Shown one piece after another: positions 27,396-38,393 of a stretch of 64,000 bases of DNA; within the stretch, counting starts at the first letter, position 1, and every line of letters starts with the position of its first letter. Made by a program: the position numbers and the translations under genes. Origin of the DNA: Dermatophagoides farinae (Eukaryota > Arthropoda > Arachnida > Sarcoptiformes > Pyroglyphidae); contig NC_134678.1 in assembly GCF_024713945.1 (NCBI RefSeq), positions 5,580,001-5,644,000 of the forward strand, read 5' to 3'. The notes under the pieces were generated by a model. It had not been told where the DNA came from. It did not search any database and worked only from the letters and a program-made list of their open reading frames with translations.

Positions 27396-28317
27396 AAAGT
27401 AGTTTACAACAATTTAAAAAATTACAACATTATAACATTGTCTATGAACGGCATTAAATATATTTCATACATGTATTGACTTATAATTGCAACAACTATA
27501 AAAATGCCCAATCATCATACTCTGTTTCAAAAAATTTCAACATTGAATTTTTTCATGTTCGAAATGTTTAACTTTGATATTTTTTCTATTTTTTTGCCAT
27601 GGTAAATAGTAAGTAGCTGATTGATTTTTGGAGCAAATATGTAACAATGTTTTGTTGTTATTGAACATATTGTAAAATATTGGGGCATTTATTCATTTAT
27701 TTATTAAAAAATCAATTAATATTTTTACAAATATCTCTAATCTCTAATATACGTAGGTTAATATTATTTTTTGTAAAAAGATAAAATATTTGAACAAGTT
27801 CTGGTTTCCTAAAAACGAAATGAATATTTTATCGTTTTTGAGTTCATATATGTTGAAACTAAAGACGTGACTTTTGTCCCATTAAATCCAAGAGTATGAA
27901 GACAAAGACTTTTGATATGAATAATGGTATGTATCTGAATTGATTAATGCTAACGACAAATATCTTTCAGTTTATTATTCTGGTCTTAAATCGAATTCAA
28001 TATTGGCCAAATTTCAATTAAAGAGAACCAGACAAAGTTTTGTTTTTGACCCACGAATAAGCTTGAAAGTTAACCAGATACATTCTATAAGCATTCGACG
28101 ATAAACAATTAGTAAATATCTCCGATATAATTACTTGTATATACTAGAATCGATTAACAAAACCCATAACTAATTGTTTTTAATTTTTAGCCATCGATCT
28201 TGAAATCTAAAACTGGAACCTCTGAATTTCAATCAAAACCATTATCTTGAAATGACTGTAGTTTTTCTCGTTAACCGAAAATAGAATAAGAATATCTTTC
28301 ATACAAACACTGATATG

Positions 28318-28544
28318 TATAGGGGTAAATAAAGAAATCAAATCACGTTTGAATCATCGATACAAACACAGGTATTTTTATTTATATTTTTTTCTAATAT
28401 TTTTAACTTATTGTAATTGTTGTTGTTTTTTTTTCTTTTTCTTTCTCTTTTTTTCTAATATTTTTTTTCTTTTTCTTTCTCTTTTTTTTCTAATATTTAC
28501 ATGTTTTTCCCCCTTTTTTTGTTAAGATATAGGGGTAAATAAAG
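28318..28544. repeat. Direct repeat pair with duplicated pyrimidine tract
   Basis: ATAGGGGTAAATAAAG occurs at about 28319 and 28529, roughly 210 bp apart. Between the copies a T/C-rich block ending TCTAATATT is itself duplicated. It lies in the interior of the TIR element. A function is not evident; each copy contains an AATAAA. Confidence 0.75.
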
Positions 28545-28964
28545 TTTATTTAAAAAAAAACAAACAGGTATGTAATTGAATTGAAAATCCACGGTTACAA
28601 CTAATCCTTTTCAATTATTTAGTATAATGCCATGTAGTCAAATCTCTCAATGCCGCTGATATGATTCGAATTGCCATATTAACATATTTTTGGGATTTGT
28701 AAACTCGGACATTGTGTTGAAAACATTTAGAACTTGGAGAACGGAACAATATATCTTTTCTATTGGACAACAAAAATTCATACCATAAAATGTTGGATTT
28801 TGGATCAGCATAATACAATTTGTGCATTATCATGATATTTTGTTTTTAAAAATAATATATACTTCATTTATTATTCATTTAATTTTGCAATAAAATTTAA
28901 ATTCAATACAAATAATGAAGAGGAGGTCGAAAGGGTTAAAAAGGGGGAGAGGTCAAAAATCAAA

Positions 28965-29190
28965 GTAGTGTACTAGCTGATTTGGTAGTGTACTATTCGA
29001 TTTGGTAGTGTACTATTCGATTTGGTAGTGTACTATCGATTTTGGTAGTGTACTATCGATTTTAGTAGTGTACAATCGATTTTAGTAGTGTACTATCGAT
29101 TTTGGTAGTGTACTAGCTGATTTGGTAGTGTACTAGCTGATTTGGTAGTTTCGCCACTCCACTACGATTTAGTAGTGTACACACCAGGCT
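28965..29190 (+). repeat. Right subterminal array: ~20-bp units
   Basis: About ten copies of a 20-bp unit of the form GTAGTGTACTAnnnGATTTTG follow one another, with the variable part AGCTGA, TTCGA or TCGAT. The array ends in a degenerate GTAGTTTCG unit and GTAGTGTACACACC next to the terminal repeat. Confidence 0.93.
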
Positions 29191-29692
29191 ATTTTTTTCT
29201 CTGTGTGTGTATTTGTGTGAGTGTTCTGTTGTGTTGTGTCTGTGATATATAGAAGTTATAACGGAAAAAATAAAATTAAAATCCACTTAAACTTGCAAAT
29301 CAATAAAAAAAATTGCGTCGTCGTCGTCATTCTTATCATCAATAAAATTGTACAAGTGTAATTTCTCATTTTGAAGGTAAACTTTTTGATTCATATACTG
29401 TGAAATAAATAACTATATTAACCACAAAATCGATTATTACGTGTGCATCAGAATCAAAAAAAAACTACGATCAAAAATTGTTACTACAATCTTTGTAATT
29501 TATAATTTTTACCCTTGGTTGTTTGAATCAAAAAAAAAATAATGTTTTGTGCAAAATATTCCAACAAAAGTTTCAATTGATTCATTCAATTCGTTTCATT
29601 GGTTTGTTATTAATATTTTTCAAATCCAATTTATTTCATTATGTTAATGATTATTCTTAGTTTATTTTTTATAGTTTTCTTCTGGTTCCATT

Positions 29693-31262
29693 ATGTTCTC
29701 ATATGCGACAGGAACTTCGTCTTCTTCATCATCATCAGCGAATAACCGCAATAATAATAATAATAATAGTAGTAGTAGAGAAAATTGCCGAAATTCAACA
29801 AACCAGAATAACAGCAGCAATCCAAGAGGTCAATCATTTAAATTCAATTTTAACGAATCATTTCGTAAAATTTACGACGATTTTCAAGATATCAAAGTGT
29901 CATTCGATGACATTTCAAGTTAGTATTTTTGGATTTTTTTTTTGTTTCATTGAAATCATAAATTCTTTTTTTCAAACCTTAGAGAATATACCAGAGATGA
30001 ATAAAATATTCAACATATCGAAAACATCTTGTAATTCGTGCAATTCTGTTAATTCAAACATATTTGCACGGAAAAGAAAATGTGGAAAATGTTCATTGAC
30101 ATTTTGTTCACAATGTATGGTTTATAATCCAGTGCCACCAAGAAAATCTATCTGCAATCGTTGTACAGTGTTTAGCCAACATCCGATATCAAAAGAAGCT
30201 TTAAATTCATTAAAAGTTCGTGATTTAAAATGGTTTCTTGCTTCAAAGAATATATCTTCGCATCATTGTTATGTAAGTTTTGTTTTGTATTATTATTATT
30301 ATGAATTATATATCCTAATTTTTCAAATAAAGGAAAAATCCGAACTTATTGATCTGATCATATCGTTTCGCAATGAAACTTCTTCATCATCGTCATCAGG
30401 AATAAATTCTTCTACCAATGCACATCAACGTCGTCATTCTTATGCCAATGCTTCTGCCTCCAGCAATAATGATCAACAACATGAATCAAATTCATCGTCA
30501 TCGAATAATCATCGTCAAAATTTCTATGAAACATCATCACATTCATCGCCAACATCGTTTTATAATAATTTAAACAATCAATCTCCATCGTCAACATCAT
30601 TCGAATCACATAGTGAAACAGTGGATCTAAATCCAAATTCAAATGATAATGATACAATCAATTCAAATAGTGATAAAACTAATAAACAAGCGAATAAAAC
30701 ATCACCATCATCATCGTCGTCGTCTTCGCCGATGAATATAAAATTAAATGATATCAAGAATGAAGAGGAGATACGAAAATTATCTGTAAAACAGTTGAAA
30801 TTATTATTGACTAGAAATTTTGTTAATTTTAAAGGCTGTGTTGAACGTGAAGAATTGGTGGGCAAAGTTTTACTATTGTATAATGATAAAAAACAAAATG
30901 ATATTCTTAAAGGTTAGTTTCAGAATATTTTTTCTTTGATAAATAGCTATAAAAAAATTTGTTGAAATGAAAATCTATAGATCAATTGGAAACAGAAAAA
31001 GCATCGATCAATAGCGGTGGTGTGGATGAAAATCAATGTAAAATTTGTTGGGAAAATGTAATCGACTGTGTTCTATTGGATTGTGGTCACATGCTTACTT
31101 GTACGGATTGTGGTAAAGTGTTGAGTGAATGTAAGTATTGCTTCAATCCTTATTCTATATGTTTCATTCAAAAACAAATCGATAATTGATTCATTATTAT
31201 CATTATTAGGTCCTATTTGTCGACAATTCATAACTCGTGTTGTTCATGTTTTTAAATCATGA
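29693..31262 (+). CDS. RFFL: RFFL/RNF34-like E3 ubiquitin ligase (FYVE-like, SAP-like, RING)
   Basis: Five exons (29693-29918, 29983-30272, 30333-30912, 30981-31130, 31210-31262) join to 432 residues. The FYVE-like zinc finger (CNSC, CGKC, CSQC, CNRC) is followed by the first SAP-like helix pair (SLKVRDLKWFLASKNIS, EKSELIDLI). A long Ser/Asn/His-rich linker comes next, then a second SAP-like segment (LSVKQLKLLLTRNFVNFKG) and a C-terminal RING (CKIC, CGH, CTDC, CPIC). Domain order and the NFVNFKG block match vertebrate RFFL/RNF34 (CARP) proteins, which ubiquitinate caspases and other targets at endosomal membranes. The last intron splits the seventh RING cysteine codon T|GT. The linker is longer and simpler in composition than in vertebrates. 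Confidence 0.9.
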
Positions 31263-31469
31263 ATTTTAATTTTTTTGATTGAAGCCAGCCACACCAACCA
31301 GATCTCTATTCTCTTTAAAATCCTGTTTACGAACAAGATGTTAATGTTATTTGGTCGAAACTCCATTATCCAAATCTGTTTTTTTTGCCGTTTGAAAAAA
31401 GATTTATGTTTTTCACAGTAAATACGTTTATTTTCAAAAAAAAAAAAAAAATAAATTTTCATTATTTTT

Positions 31470-32552
31470 TCATAAATAAAATGTTTTGCTGTTTCCATTT
31501 TGATCCAATACAAATAATTTTAACAATGATAACTTTTGATATTCTTCAATTGCTGTGATTTTAAATGTTTGAATGGGTTCATCGAAAATTTTCGATTCGC
31601 TAACGAAATTCGTGTCGATATGACGATATTCAACAAAACGTAATCCATATTTCGATGTCAGTACTTTGTCATTATTCATGATGAAAACATTCTCATCATG
31701 ATTATTATGATTGGTGAATGAAAATAAATCATAATCAAACCATGGATTTAAATTCAAAATTATCAAATCTTCTTTTGTCCACCAGCGATTAACGGATAAA
31801 TTTTGATGTAGAAAAAATTCATCAATTAAATTAAATTCTCTTGCCATTATTCCCGTTTGACGATGAGCCAATCCAAACACATGTCCTAATTCGTGTATCA
31901 TGGCGCCGAATGTTGTCGTAAAACAACCAGAACGAGTATTTCTATTATTACTATCATTCATAAATCTTTTTACATCAATCGGACGTTGATCATTTAATCG
32001 TTGATGAATTTCTTCAATTTTTTCTGGCCAACAATATAAACAATGTGTACTCAATAATGCTAGACCATCTCCACCTAATGAGACATAGCCTTTTACTTGT
32101 TTAGATGGTATCCAGAATGGTTCATCAGAACGAGGAAAATATCTTGAAAAAGAGCAAAAAGCTAAAAATTTACAATCATTTGAAGCAAGTGGAGAATTCA
32201 TCAATTGATTGGCAATTAAACGCCAAAGTTTTGATTCATTCATCTGCCAAAGAACATCATTATCAAATCTATCGACTAGGAAACGGTGAACAATTGGTCT
32301 ATTATTGTCTTGTTGTTGATCAAATTCTAAACGAAAAGTTTTACCAGTTGTTTTCCAATAGAAATACTGTGCCAACATGGCTGCCAAAGAAATTCTTTTG
32401 CAAGCAGATTCGATCGTATTGGTTTCATTTTCTGGCGCTTCAAATTTACCATCATCAAACCAAGATGATGAAGTTTCACCATTACAAATCAGATAAATTA
32501 ATCGGACAACTTTTACGTTTTTGGGATTCACAGGAAATTCTATGACAAACAT
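31470..32552 (-). CDS. Zinc metallopeptidase, HExxHxxGxxH type (probable PF12044 / YIL108W family)
   Basis: A single-exon gene of 360 residues. It has an extended zinc motif HELGHVFGLAH preceded by FGAMI and followed by TGIM, a likely Met-turn. That is the metzincin arrangement without a matrixin prodomain. The block LSTHCLYCWPEKIEEI and the N-terminal part (VKVVRLIYLICNGE, ACKRISLAAMLAQYFYW) resemble the fungal and invertebrate YIL108W-type putative peptidase family from memory; this assignment needs a profile search. The frame is open to 32606 but begins there with TTG, so the ATG at 32552 is preferred, making the protein probably cytosolic. It ends 207 bp from the RFFL-like gene and starts 157 bp from BOLA1 on the other strand. 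Natural substrate unknown. Confidence 0.75.
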   Translation of the reverse strand: MFVIEFPVNPKNVKVVRLIYLICNGETSSSWFDDGKFEAPENETNTIESACKRISLAAMLAQYFYWKTTGKTFRLEFDQQQDNNRPIVHRFLVDRFDNDVLWQMNESKLWRLIANQLMNSPLASNDCKFLAFCSFSRYFPRSDEPFWIPSKQVKGYVSLGGDGLALLSTHCLYCWPEKIEEIHQRLNDQRPIDVKRFMNDSNNRNTRSGCFTTTFGAMIHELGHVFGLAHRQTGIMAREFNLIDEFFLHQNLSVNRWWTKEDLIILNLNPWFDYDLFSFTNHNNHDENVFIMNNDKVLTSKYGLRFVEYRHIDTNFVSESKIFDEPIQTFKITAIEEYQKLSLLKLFVLDQNGNSKTFYL

Positions 32553-32709
32553 CCATACAGATATTATTATGATGATGACTTTTCCAAATTCTGAATACAA
32601 TGTCAAAACATTGGATTTTTAAAAATAAATACAATTCTGTTCAAATAGTATGTTCAATTTCAAGATTTTGTTATCAAGTATCACAACAATACACACAAGA
32701 ATTTGAGTC
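32553..32709. promoter_or_regulatory. 157-bp divergent promoter region, metallopeptidase / BOLA1
   Basis: Two start codons face away from each other across only 157 bases, so both promoters and 5' UTRs must fit here or overlap. The sequence is AT-rich with no clear TATA arrangement. A bidirectional promoter is inferred. Confidence 0.55.
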
Positions 32710-33309
32710 ATGTCACTTTCTTCAAGGAGTTATACAAGTCTACCACGAATTTTGCAAATAAAAAATTTACTTTCTAACATTGGTTATTCTTTTCACAATT
32801 CTGTGATAAAAAATGGCCCGATTCAAGATCGAATTGAAAGCAAATTGAAATCAAAACTAGATGTAAGTAGTGAATCACAAGATTAATAACATTCCTTTAT
32901 TGATTTTCTTGTCTGACAGTAATAAATCTGATTTTATAATTTAAAATTATTGTCTATGATATTATGAATAGCCATTAAATTTGGATGTTCAAAATGAAAG
33001 CTCAATGCACAATGTACCACGAGGTTCGGAGACACATTTTCGTGTAGTGATTGTTTCGAAAAAATTCGATGGATTAAACGCTCTGCAGGTAGTTTTTTTT
33101 ATCGTATTGAATTTTACACTGATCTTTAGTAATAATTATGATGATGATAGAGGCATCGAAAAGTCGTCAAAGTTTTACGTGAAGAATTTCAAAATATTCA
33201 TGCAATGGCAATCGAAGCATACACTCCTATACAATGGGAAATGGATCTGAATGGAAAATCTGATTGTCGATCACCAAGATGTTTAGGTGGATCAAAATCA
33301 ACGAAATAA
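32710..33309 (+). CDS. BOLA1: BolA-like protein 1, mitochondrial
   Basis: Three exons (32710-32862, 32972-33088, 33151-33309) join to 142 residues. The BolA fold is clear: [17 protein letters not shown], then RHRKVVKVL with the conserved RHR and the C-terminal [10 protein letters not shown]. The N-terminal ~45 residues carry Arg and Ser with no acidic residues at first, consistent with a mitochondrial presequence. BOLA1 works with monothiol glutaredoxin in mitochondrial Fe-S cluster handling and redox balance. The C-terminal tail ([12 protein letters not shown]) is longer than usual. Introns are short with good GT-AG sites. Confidence 0.93.
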
Positions 33310-33572
33310 TAATTTATTGTAAAAATTACTTATGATTAAAATTCATATAATGATGATAGTGAAATATAAAAGATATATATTGATTGATTGATTCCGAAAT
33401 TCGAACATTCATGGATACACAATGTCTATGAATGAATCTAATTCCATGTCAAGCCAAGTAGCGCCACTCATTCTTATTGGCCAACACCACGTTCGAGAAT
33501 TTTTGTTGCCAGTGTTTTCGGCTGATTTTTTTCAATATCATCAATTTTTTCGTTTTAATTTTTGTTCTAAAA

Positions 33573-36500
33573 ATGTCTACTTTTTCAATACCAAGTTCAA
33601 AATGTTTCGATTTGATACAGACATTAAATTTTGATCAATTAGATCAATTATCATCACGAGATATACGTTATATATTACCTTGTTTAGTACGTATGTGTCA
33701 TTGTGATACAATAGATTCATCAAGAAAATGGCTGGAGAATCGGCGAAAATTGAAACGAATTCTCACAACATTTCCGGAAGCAAACGATATTCGTCAAGTT
33801 TTAGATATTGATTATGTTCAATTAGAATCAGAAGTGAAAAAAGATTTGCAATTACGATTAAAATCACCTAGCCAACCACAACCATATGAAACATACCTGT
33901 TGTCATCTGTATTTCAATTATTCAAAATTTCAAACGCTGACAATGCTGAGCATAGTTTGATAAAAATTTTCGAACATAATGATCAAAAACTTTTAATACG
34001 TATGAAATTAGTTTTAAATGAATTGCTTACATTATTTATATATTTTAAAAATCAATCATATCAATTGAACCAGCTACATTCCGGTCCAGTTGCATCAGAA
34101 TTATTTGATACAGATATCTATCTTGATGAAATTGTTGATCTTATCTATTTTGCAATCTCTGAAATGCCAAGCACATTTCAATTGTTTGAGATTGTTGAAA
34201 CATTATTGATTGTTAAAAATGGTCTACCATTGGTCGTGCGTTTAGTGGCTAATTTTCCCGAATCATTTCATGAAATATGTAGCACATTGATAAACAATAG
34301 TGATAGCAATGTGATTGAAGAGCAAAATTTTATTTCATCAAATCGTGTACAAGTATTACGCAAACTTTGCCAAATGAATCAATCAGAAGCTTTATTGATT
34401 CGAAGTGAAGCAATTGAATTATGTCGTATGCCGAATTTGATCGTTATGCTTACATTGGATCACATAAGACATCGTGATGATAGTAATGAGAAAACCAATT
34501 CCGATGTTCTATCATTCTTGACAGGAATATTATTAAGTAATGATGATAAAATTCGTACATGGTTCTCACAATATATTAAACGAAAAAATCTAGACACATC
34601 GCCACAAACAAATTGTTTCCTAGAATTTCGGGAACAACTTTTACGTCGTTTTCGTTCAATCACTGAAACTATGATGAATCTTTCGAATAATTTTTCTTCA
34701 GCAAATGGTAACCCAAAAATTGAAGAATCAATCATAACCGAAGCTTGTTTGATGCTACGTTTATATTGTGCACTTCGTGGTGTAGCCATGATGAAATTGA
34801 ATGACGAAGAAACACAAGCCATAAGCAAAATGATTGTTTGTCGTCCACCACATATTGATATCGGTGTCCGTTTCGTATCGGTAGGTCTTTGTATGATATT
34901 GGCCTTTCCTAAGATGATTATCAGCCAAGAAACTGAAATCATTGAATGGATCAAATGGTTGGTAAAAGAAGAAAATTATTTTGGACAAAAAGCCAATACG
35001 AAAGCATCGTTTGGTGAGATGCTATTATTGATTGCTATATTTTTTCATTCAAATCAATTGACTCAAATCGGAGAATTAGTATCGTCAACAATAGGCATCA
35101 AACATTCATCACGAACCAATGAATTAACCTTAATCAAACATATTTTCATTCAAGATATATTTACTGAACAAACTGTCACCGCACATGCTATAAAGGTACC
35201 AGTGACGAAAAATTTAAATGATTCAATCACAGGTGCCTTGCCCATTCATTGTATCTATCAACTTTTAAAGAGTAGAGCTTTCACCAAAAATAAAGTACCG
35301 ATAAAAAATTGGATTTTTCAGCAGCTATGTAATTGTCGGCCACCGATTCATCACATTCTTCCATCATTGATTGAAGCATATGTAAATTCAATATTGCTTC
35401 CTACTAGCCAATCGGCCCATATGACTAATGAACCGATTGCCGAAGAAGATCTTGTACAAGTATTTCAACGAATCGTATATTCTTTTGAGCCAGATCAAAT
35501 ACAAAAAACTGATCGAAATCCATCAGGCGATGAGGAATCAACAGATGACGATCAAAATGACTCAGATAATGATTCAGATGATCAAGAACGAATGGATGTC
35601 GATGATGATGAAACCGAGAATGAAAATGATGATTCGAATCTATCGACAGGAAATGCTAAAAGCTCAGAAGAATCATTGAATTCGGTATCCTGCTTATTGA
35701 CATCACAGTTATTATTTCTTTACTATGTTCTTCTTTATGAGGATGTTCGGTTAGCAAATATTCGAAATGTAGATCGTCCATCAATGACATATTCAAGTGA
35801 ATTCATGTCTCGTTTGCCAATATTTTATCTAATTCAGCGCACTCAAACATGTCCAGAAGAATATGGCTTACTTAGGCCTCCATTATTGCGATTGATTTCA
35901 TTTCATTATCCACATTTATGTTTGGTTCGTGATTGGCTACCCAGACCGAATTTTTCCGTGTCTAATCATAGATCATTATTCTCATTACATGATCGTCATC
36001 AAGTTAAACAGATTGTTGCTCACCGAAAAAAATTAAGAAAATTATTCCAGACAACTTTACGTTCATTAAAAGAAAAACTATATAATCAGAATCGTGAACC
36101 ATTCTATTATTTAGAACAATTAGTCAAATTGCCTGATGAATTATTATGGCCATTTGCCACTGATTTTATTCAGCTTTTACCATGGATATTGGATGTAGAT
36201 ACACCGAAAAAAATTCTTTTACTAATTCGACAAATTTGGTTCCGCTTAAATTACATATTTCCTACCAAACTTTGGGTTATGACTGTGAATATTCTTCGCA
36301 ATGGATCTATAAACGGATTCTTGAGCTCCTGGAATCAACAAAATTGGGAGGATATTGTTATGAATCCGAATTTTATTTTTCGTTGTGATCAACGTGTTTT
36401 TCGGATACCCGAACTAATGGAGATTCTTTTACACATGATCGATGGATTTCTTTCGGCATCAAAGATTAAATGCACACATCATAATATGGAATGTATTGGT

Positions 36501-37586
36501 CGACATACTGGAGATGAAGAGAAAAAGAAACGTGAAGAATTGTCACGAATTTATAATCTAACTTGGGATTCGGCTGCCATTCAAATGTTATTGGACTGTT
36601 GCTCACCTCAAATTGATCAGAATGTTCGAGAAAAATTTTATCAATATAATCCATGTGATAAAGTGTCTAAACAAAGTTCAATATTAAATCATCAAATTGA
36701 TTGTCTACTATCGAATAGAAGAGAAATTCAAGGATTAATTTGCACACATTTACATCAACGTTTCATTGCTGATTGGAATCTAGCTAAAACGGTTTCAACA
36801 CAAGGTTATGATCCAGAATTCTTACCAATGGCTGTAGCCGGTATCCCGTCATTACATATTTGTTTAGATTTTATACCAGATATACTACAATATACAGATC
36901 TTAGCAAACAGGTATTTTAATTTTTTTTTCATCAATTCAAGTCATTTCTTTCACTAATTTATTTATTTTTACCAAAATTCAAATATATATAGTCATTCGC
37001 TATAGATTTAACATCACATCTATGTGTTCAATATCCAATACCACGTTCATTTAGTATCGCTAAATTATGTTTTGAATTTGCCAACATTCATCTTACCTTA
37101 TTACCAAATCCAAAACTTTGTCAATTTTATCTTTCAATATTACCGGCATTAGAACGTATGACACACACATTTCCACCATTGATTGAAGGGTTCCTAAAAC
37201 TTCTCATACGACTTGGTCAACGTAATTTATCAGCATTCGCAGCAAAACCTGGATCAAAATTTTTCCTAAATTCTACTGATCAAATCCTGTTTCTACCTTC
37301 GTCATCATCATCATCATCATCATATGAAACAATTTCTAATGAATTTGAGTCAAATTCAGATTCATCATCATTAGTTATTAGAACGAACAATAAATCACTG
37401 TTACCGAATCAAGAAAGATTTTCCAAATCTAAATTAATCGATATTTCATGGTTGGAATTTAATCAAAATATAGCGAAAAAAATGTCACCAGAAGAATCAT
37501 TAGCATTGGCTATACATAAAACATTTGCTATGGTATGTCAATTGAGTTCGATTAATCGAATCTATCGTGATAGTAGTACAATTTAA
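33573..37586 (+). CDS. INTS2: Integrator complex subunit 2
   Basis: A subunit of the nuclear Integrator complex, which cleaves snRNA and attenuates other RNA polymerase II transcripts. Two exons (33573-36911, 36993-37586) give 1310 residues. Conserved blocks match INTS2 throughout: PCLVRM, LVANFPESFHEIC, NLIVMLTLDHI, LLRLYCALRGVA, ASFGEMLLL, FTEQTVTAHAIKVPVT, LPIHCIYQLLKSRAFTK, YPHLCLV and KLWVMTVNILRN. The ATG at 33573 aligns with the start of family homology; the frame is open further upstream, but that part is a hydrophobic run unlike INTS2. An acidic, low-complexity insert of about 45 residues (near 650-695) is absent from the vertebrate protein. AATAAA at 37678 lies 92 bases after the stop. 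Confidence 0.95.
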
Positions 37587-37677
37587 TCATATATATAATG
37601 TTTCAATTCATTCATTTGTAAATTATTCATAGATAGAATATTCTATTCATTTATTGTTTTGATGGGAATTTTTTTCA

Positions 37678-37683
37678 AATAAA
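37678..37683 (+). terminator. Poly(A) signal of INTS2
   Basis: Canonical AATAAA 92 bases after the INTS2 stop codon, followed by a T-rich stretch. Confidence 0.6.
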
Positions 37684-38393
37684 AATCTTTGACATTTTTT
37701 ACTATTAAAATATCATGAGCATTTTTTTCATTATTTCTAAATATGTTCAATGTAAAAACGTGAATAAAAAAGAGGTAGATACAGAGGTAAACAAAGTTCC
37801 TTGAACTTGATAGTAGTTTTACATAAGAAAACTTTCTGTAGAATTTTTTTTTTATTTTTGCACTAAATATATAGTTTACAGAATCATATCCAGATGGTGT
37901 TGATGCTTAGATGGAATGCTGAGCAATGAGCACGAATTTGTGTTGTAGACGTATGTAACGATGATAGTAGAGAGATCTAAACTTAACAACAGAAAGGGAT
38001 TCTCACAGTGTCACTCGAATGGTGCTTTTTTTTCCTACTATGTGTTGTTTGTGTATTGTGTTTGTATATGTGTCTGCTTCTATTTTCATGATCATCACTG
38101 TTTCGGTTTTATATATTCTTCACCGCCACCAACAACAATAACAATAAAAGATATACATACGGATGATGCGAATGATATTTCCGCCGATGTAAGAATTTTT
38201 TTCTCTTGAATCATCTGGAGAAATTATCGCATCAATTTGAGGCCAATGATACTTTTTTATTCATTCAAAAAAAAATTGATTACAAATAATTTCGAATACA
38301 GTGATTGTGTGATTTTTTTTTTTTTGAGTTGAATCGATATTCCCCATCATCATCGCGTGGATCGTTGATTAATCACCATAACACCATAAAATT
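37684..38393. promoter_or_regulatory. Intergenic between INTS2 and the SCAF gene
   Basis: About 0.7 kb with no supported coding exon. It should contain the promoter and 5' UTR of the SCAF gene. An 82-codon ORF (37961-38209) is mostly aromatic/His composition from simple repeats and is not supported. Confidence 0.4.

Larger units (their letters stand above)
26989..29205. mobile_element. Non-autonomous TIR element with subterminal tandem arrays
   Basis: The left end CACAGAGAAAAAAGCAGGT (26989-27007) and the reverse complement of the right end, CACAGAGAAAAAAATAGCCT (29205 leftwards), match over the first 13 bases and partly beyond. Inside both ends lie tandem arrays that share the core GGTAGTGTAC in the same orientation. 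The 1.5-kb interior is AT-rich. A 72-codon minus ORF (28615-28833) has no recognised domain, and there is no transposase. The dinucleotide TG flanks both ends and could be a 2-bp target duplication or chance. The superfamily is not identified. This structure is typical of a deletion derivative mobilised by an enzyme encoded elsewhere. Confidence 0.7.

Noticed and set aside
28615-28833. 72-codon ORF inside the TIR element as a transposase fragment
   Set aside because: No DDE, RNaseH or zinc-binding pattern and no similarity I could recognise; it could equally be chance.
27004-29190. GGTAGTGTAC arrays as a CRISPR array
   Set aside because: The units are direct tandem copies with no unique spacers of even length, in clearly eukaryotic sequence; they are subterminal repeats of a TIR element.
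32553-32606. Signal peptide on the metallopeptidase
   Set aside because: The hydrophobic stretch is only obtained from a TTG start; the first ATG lies after it.
33477-33572. N-terminal hydrophobic segment on INTS2
   Set aside because: It lies before the ATG that aligns with the family start and reads like translated AT-rich 5' UTR.
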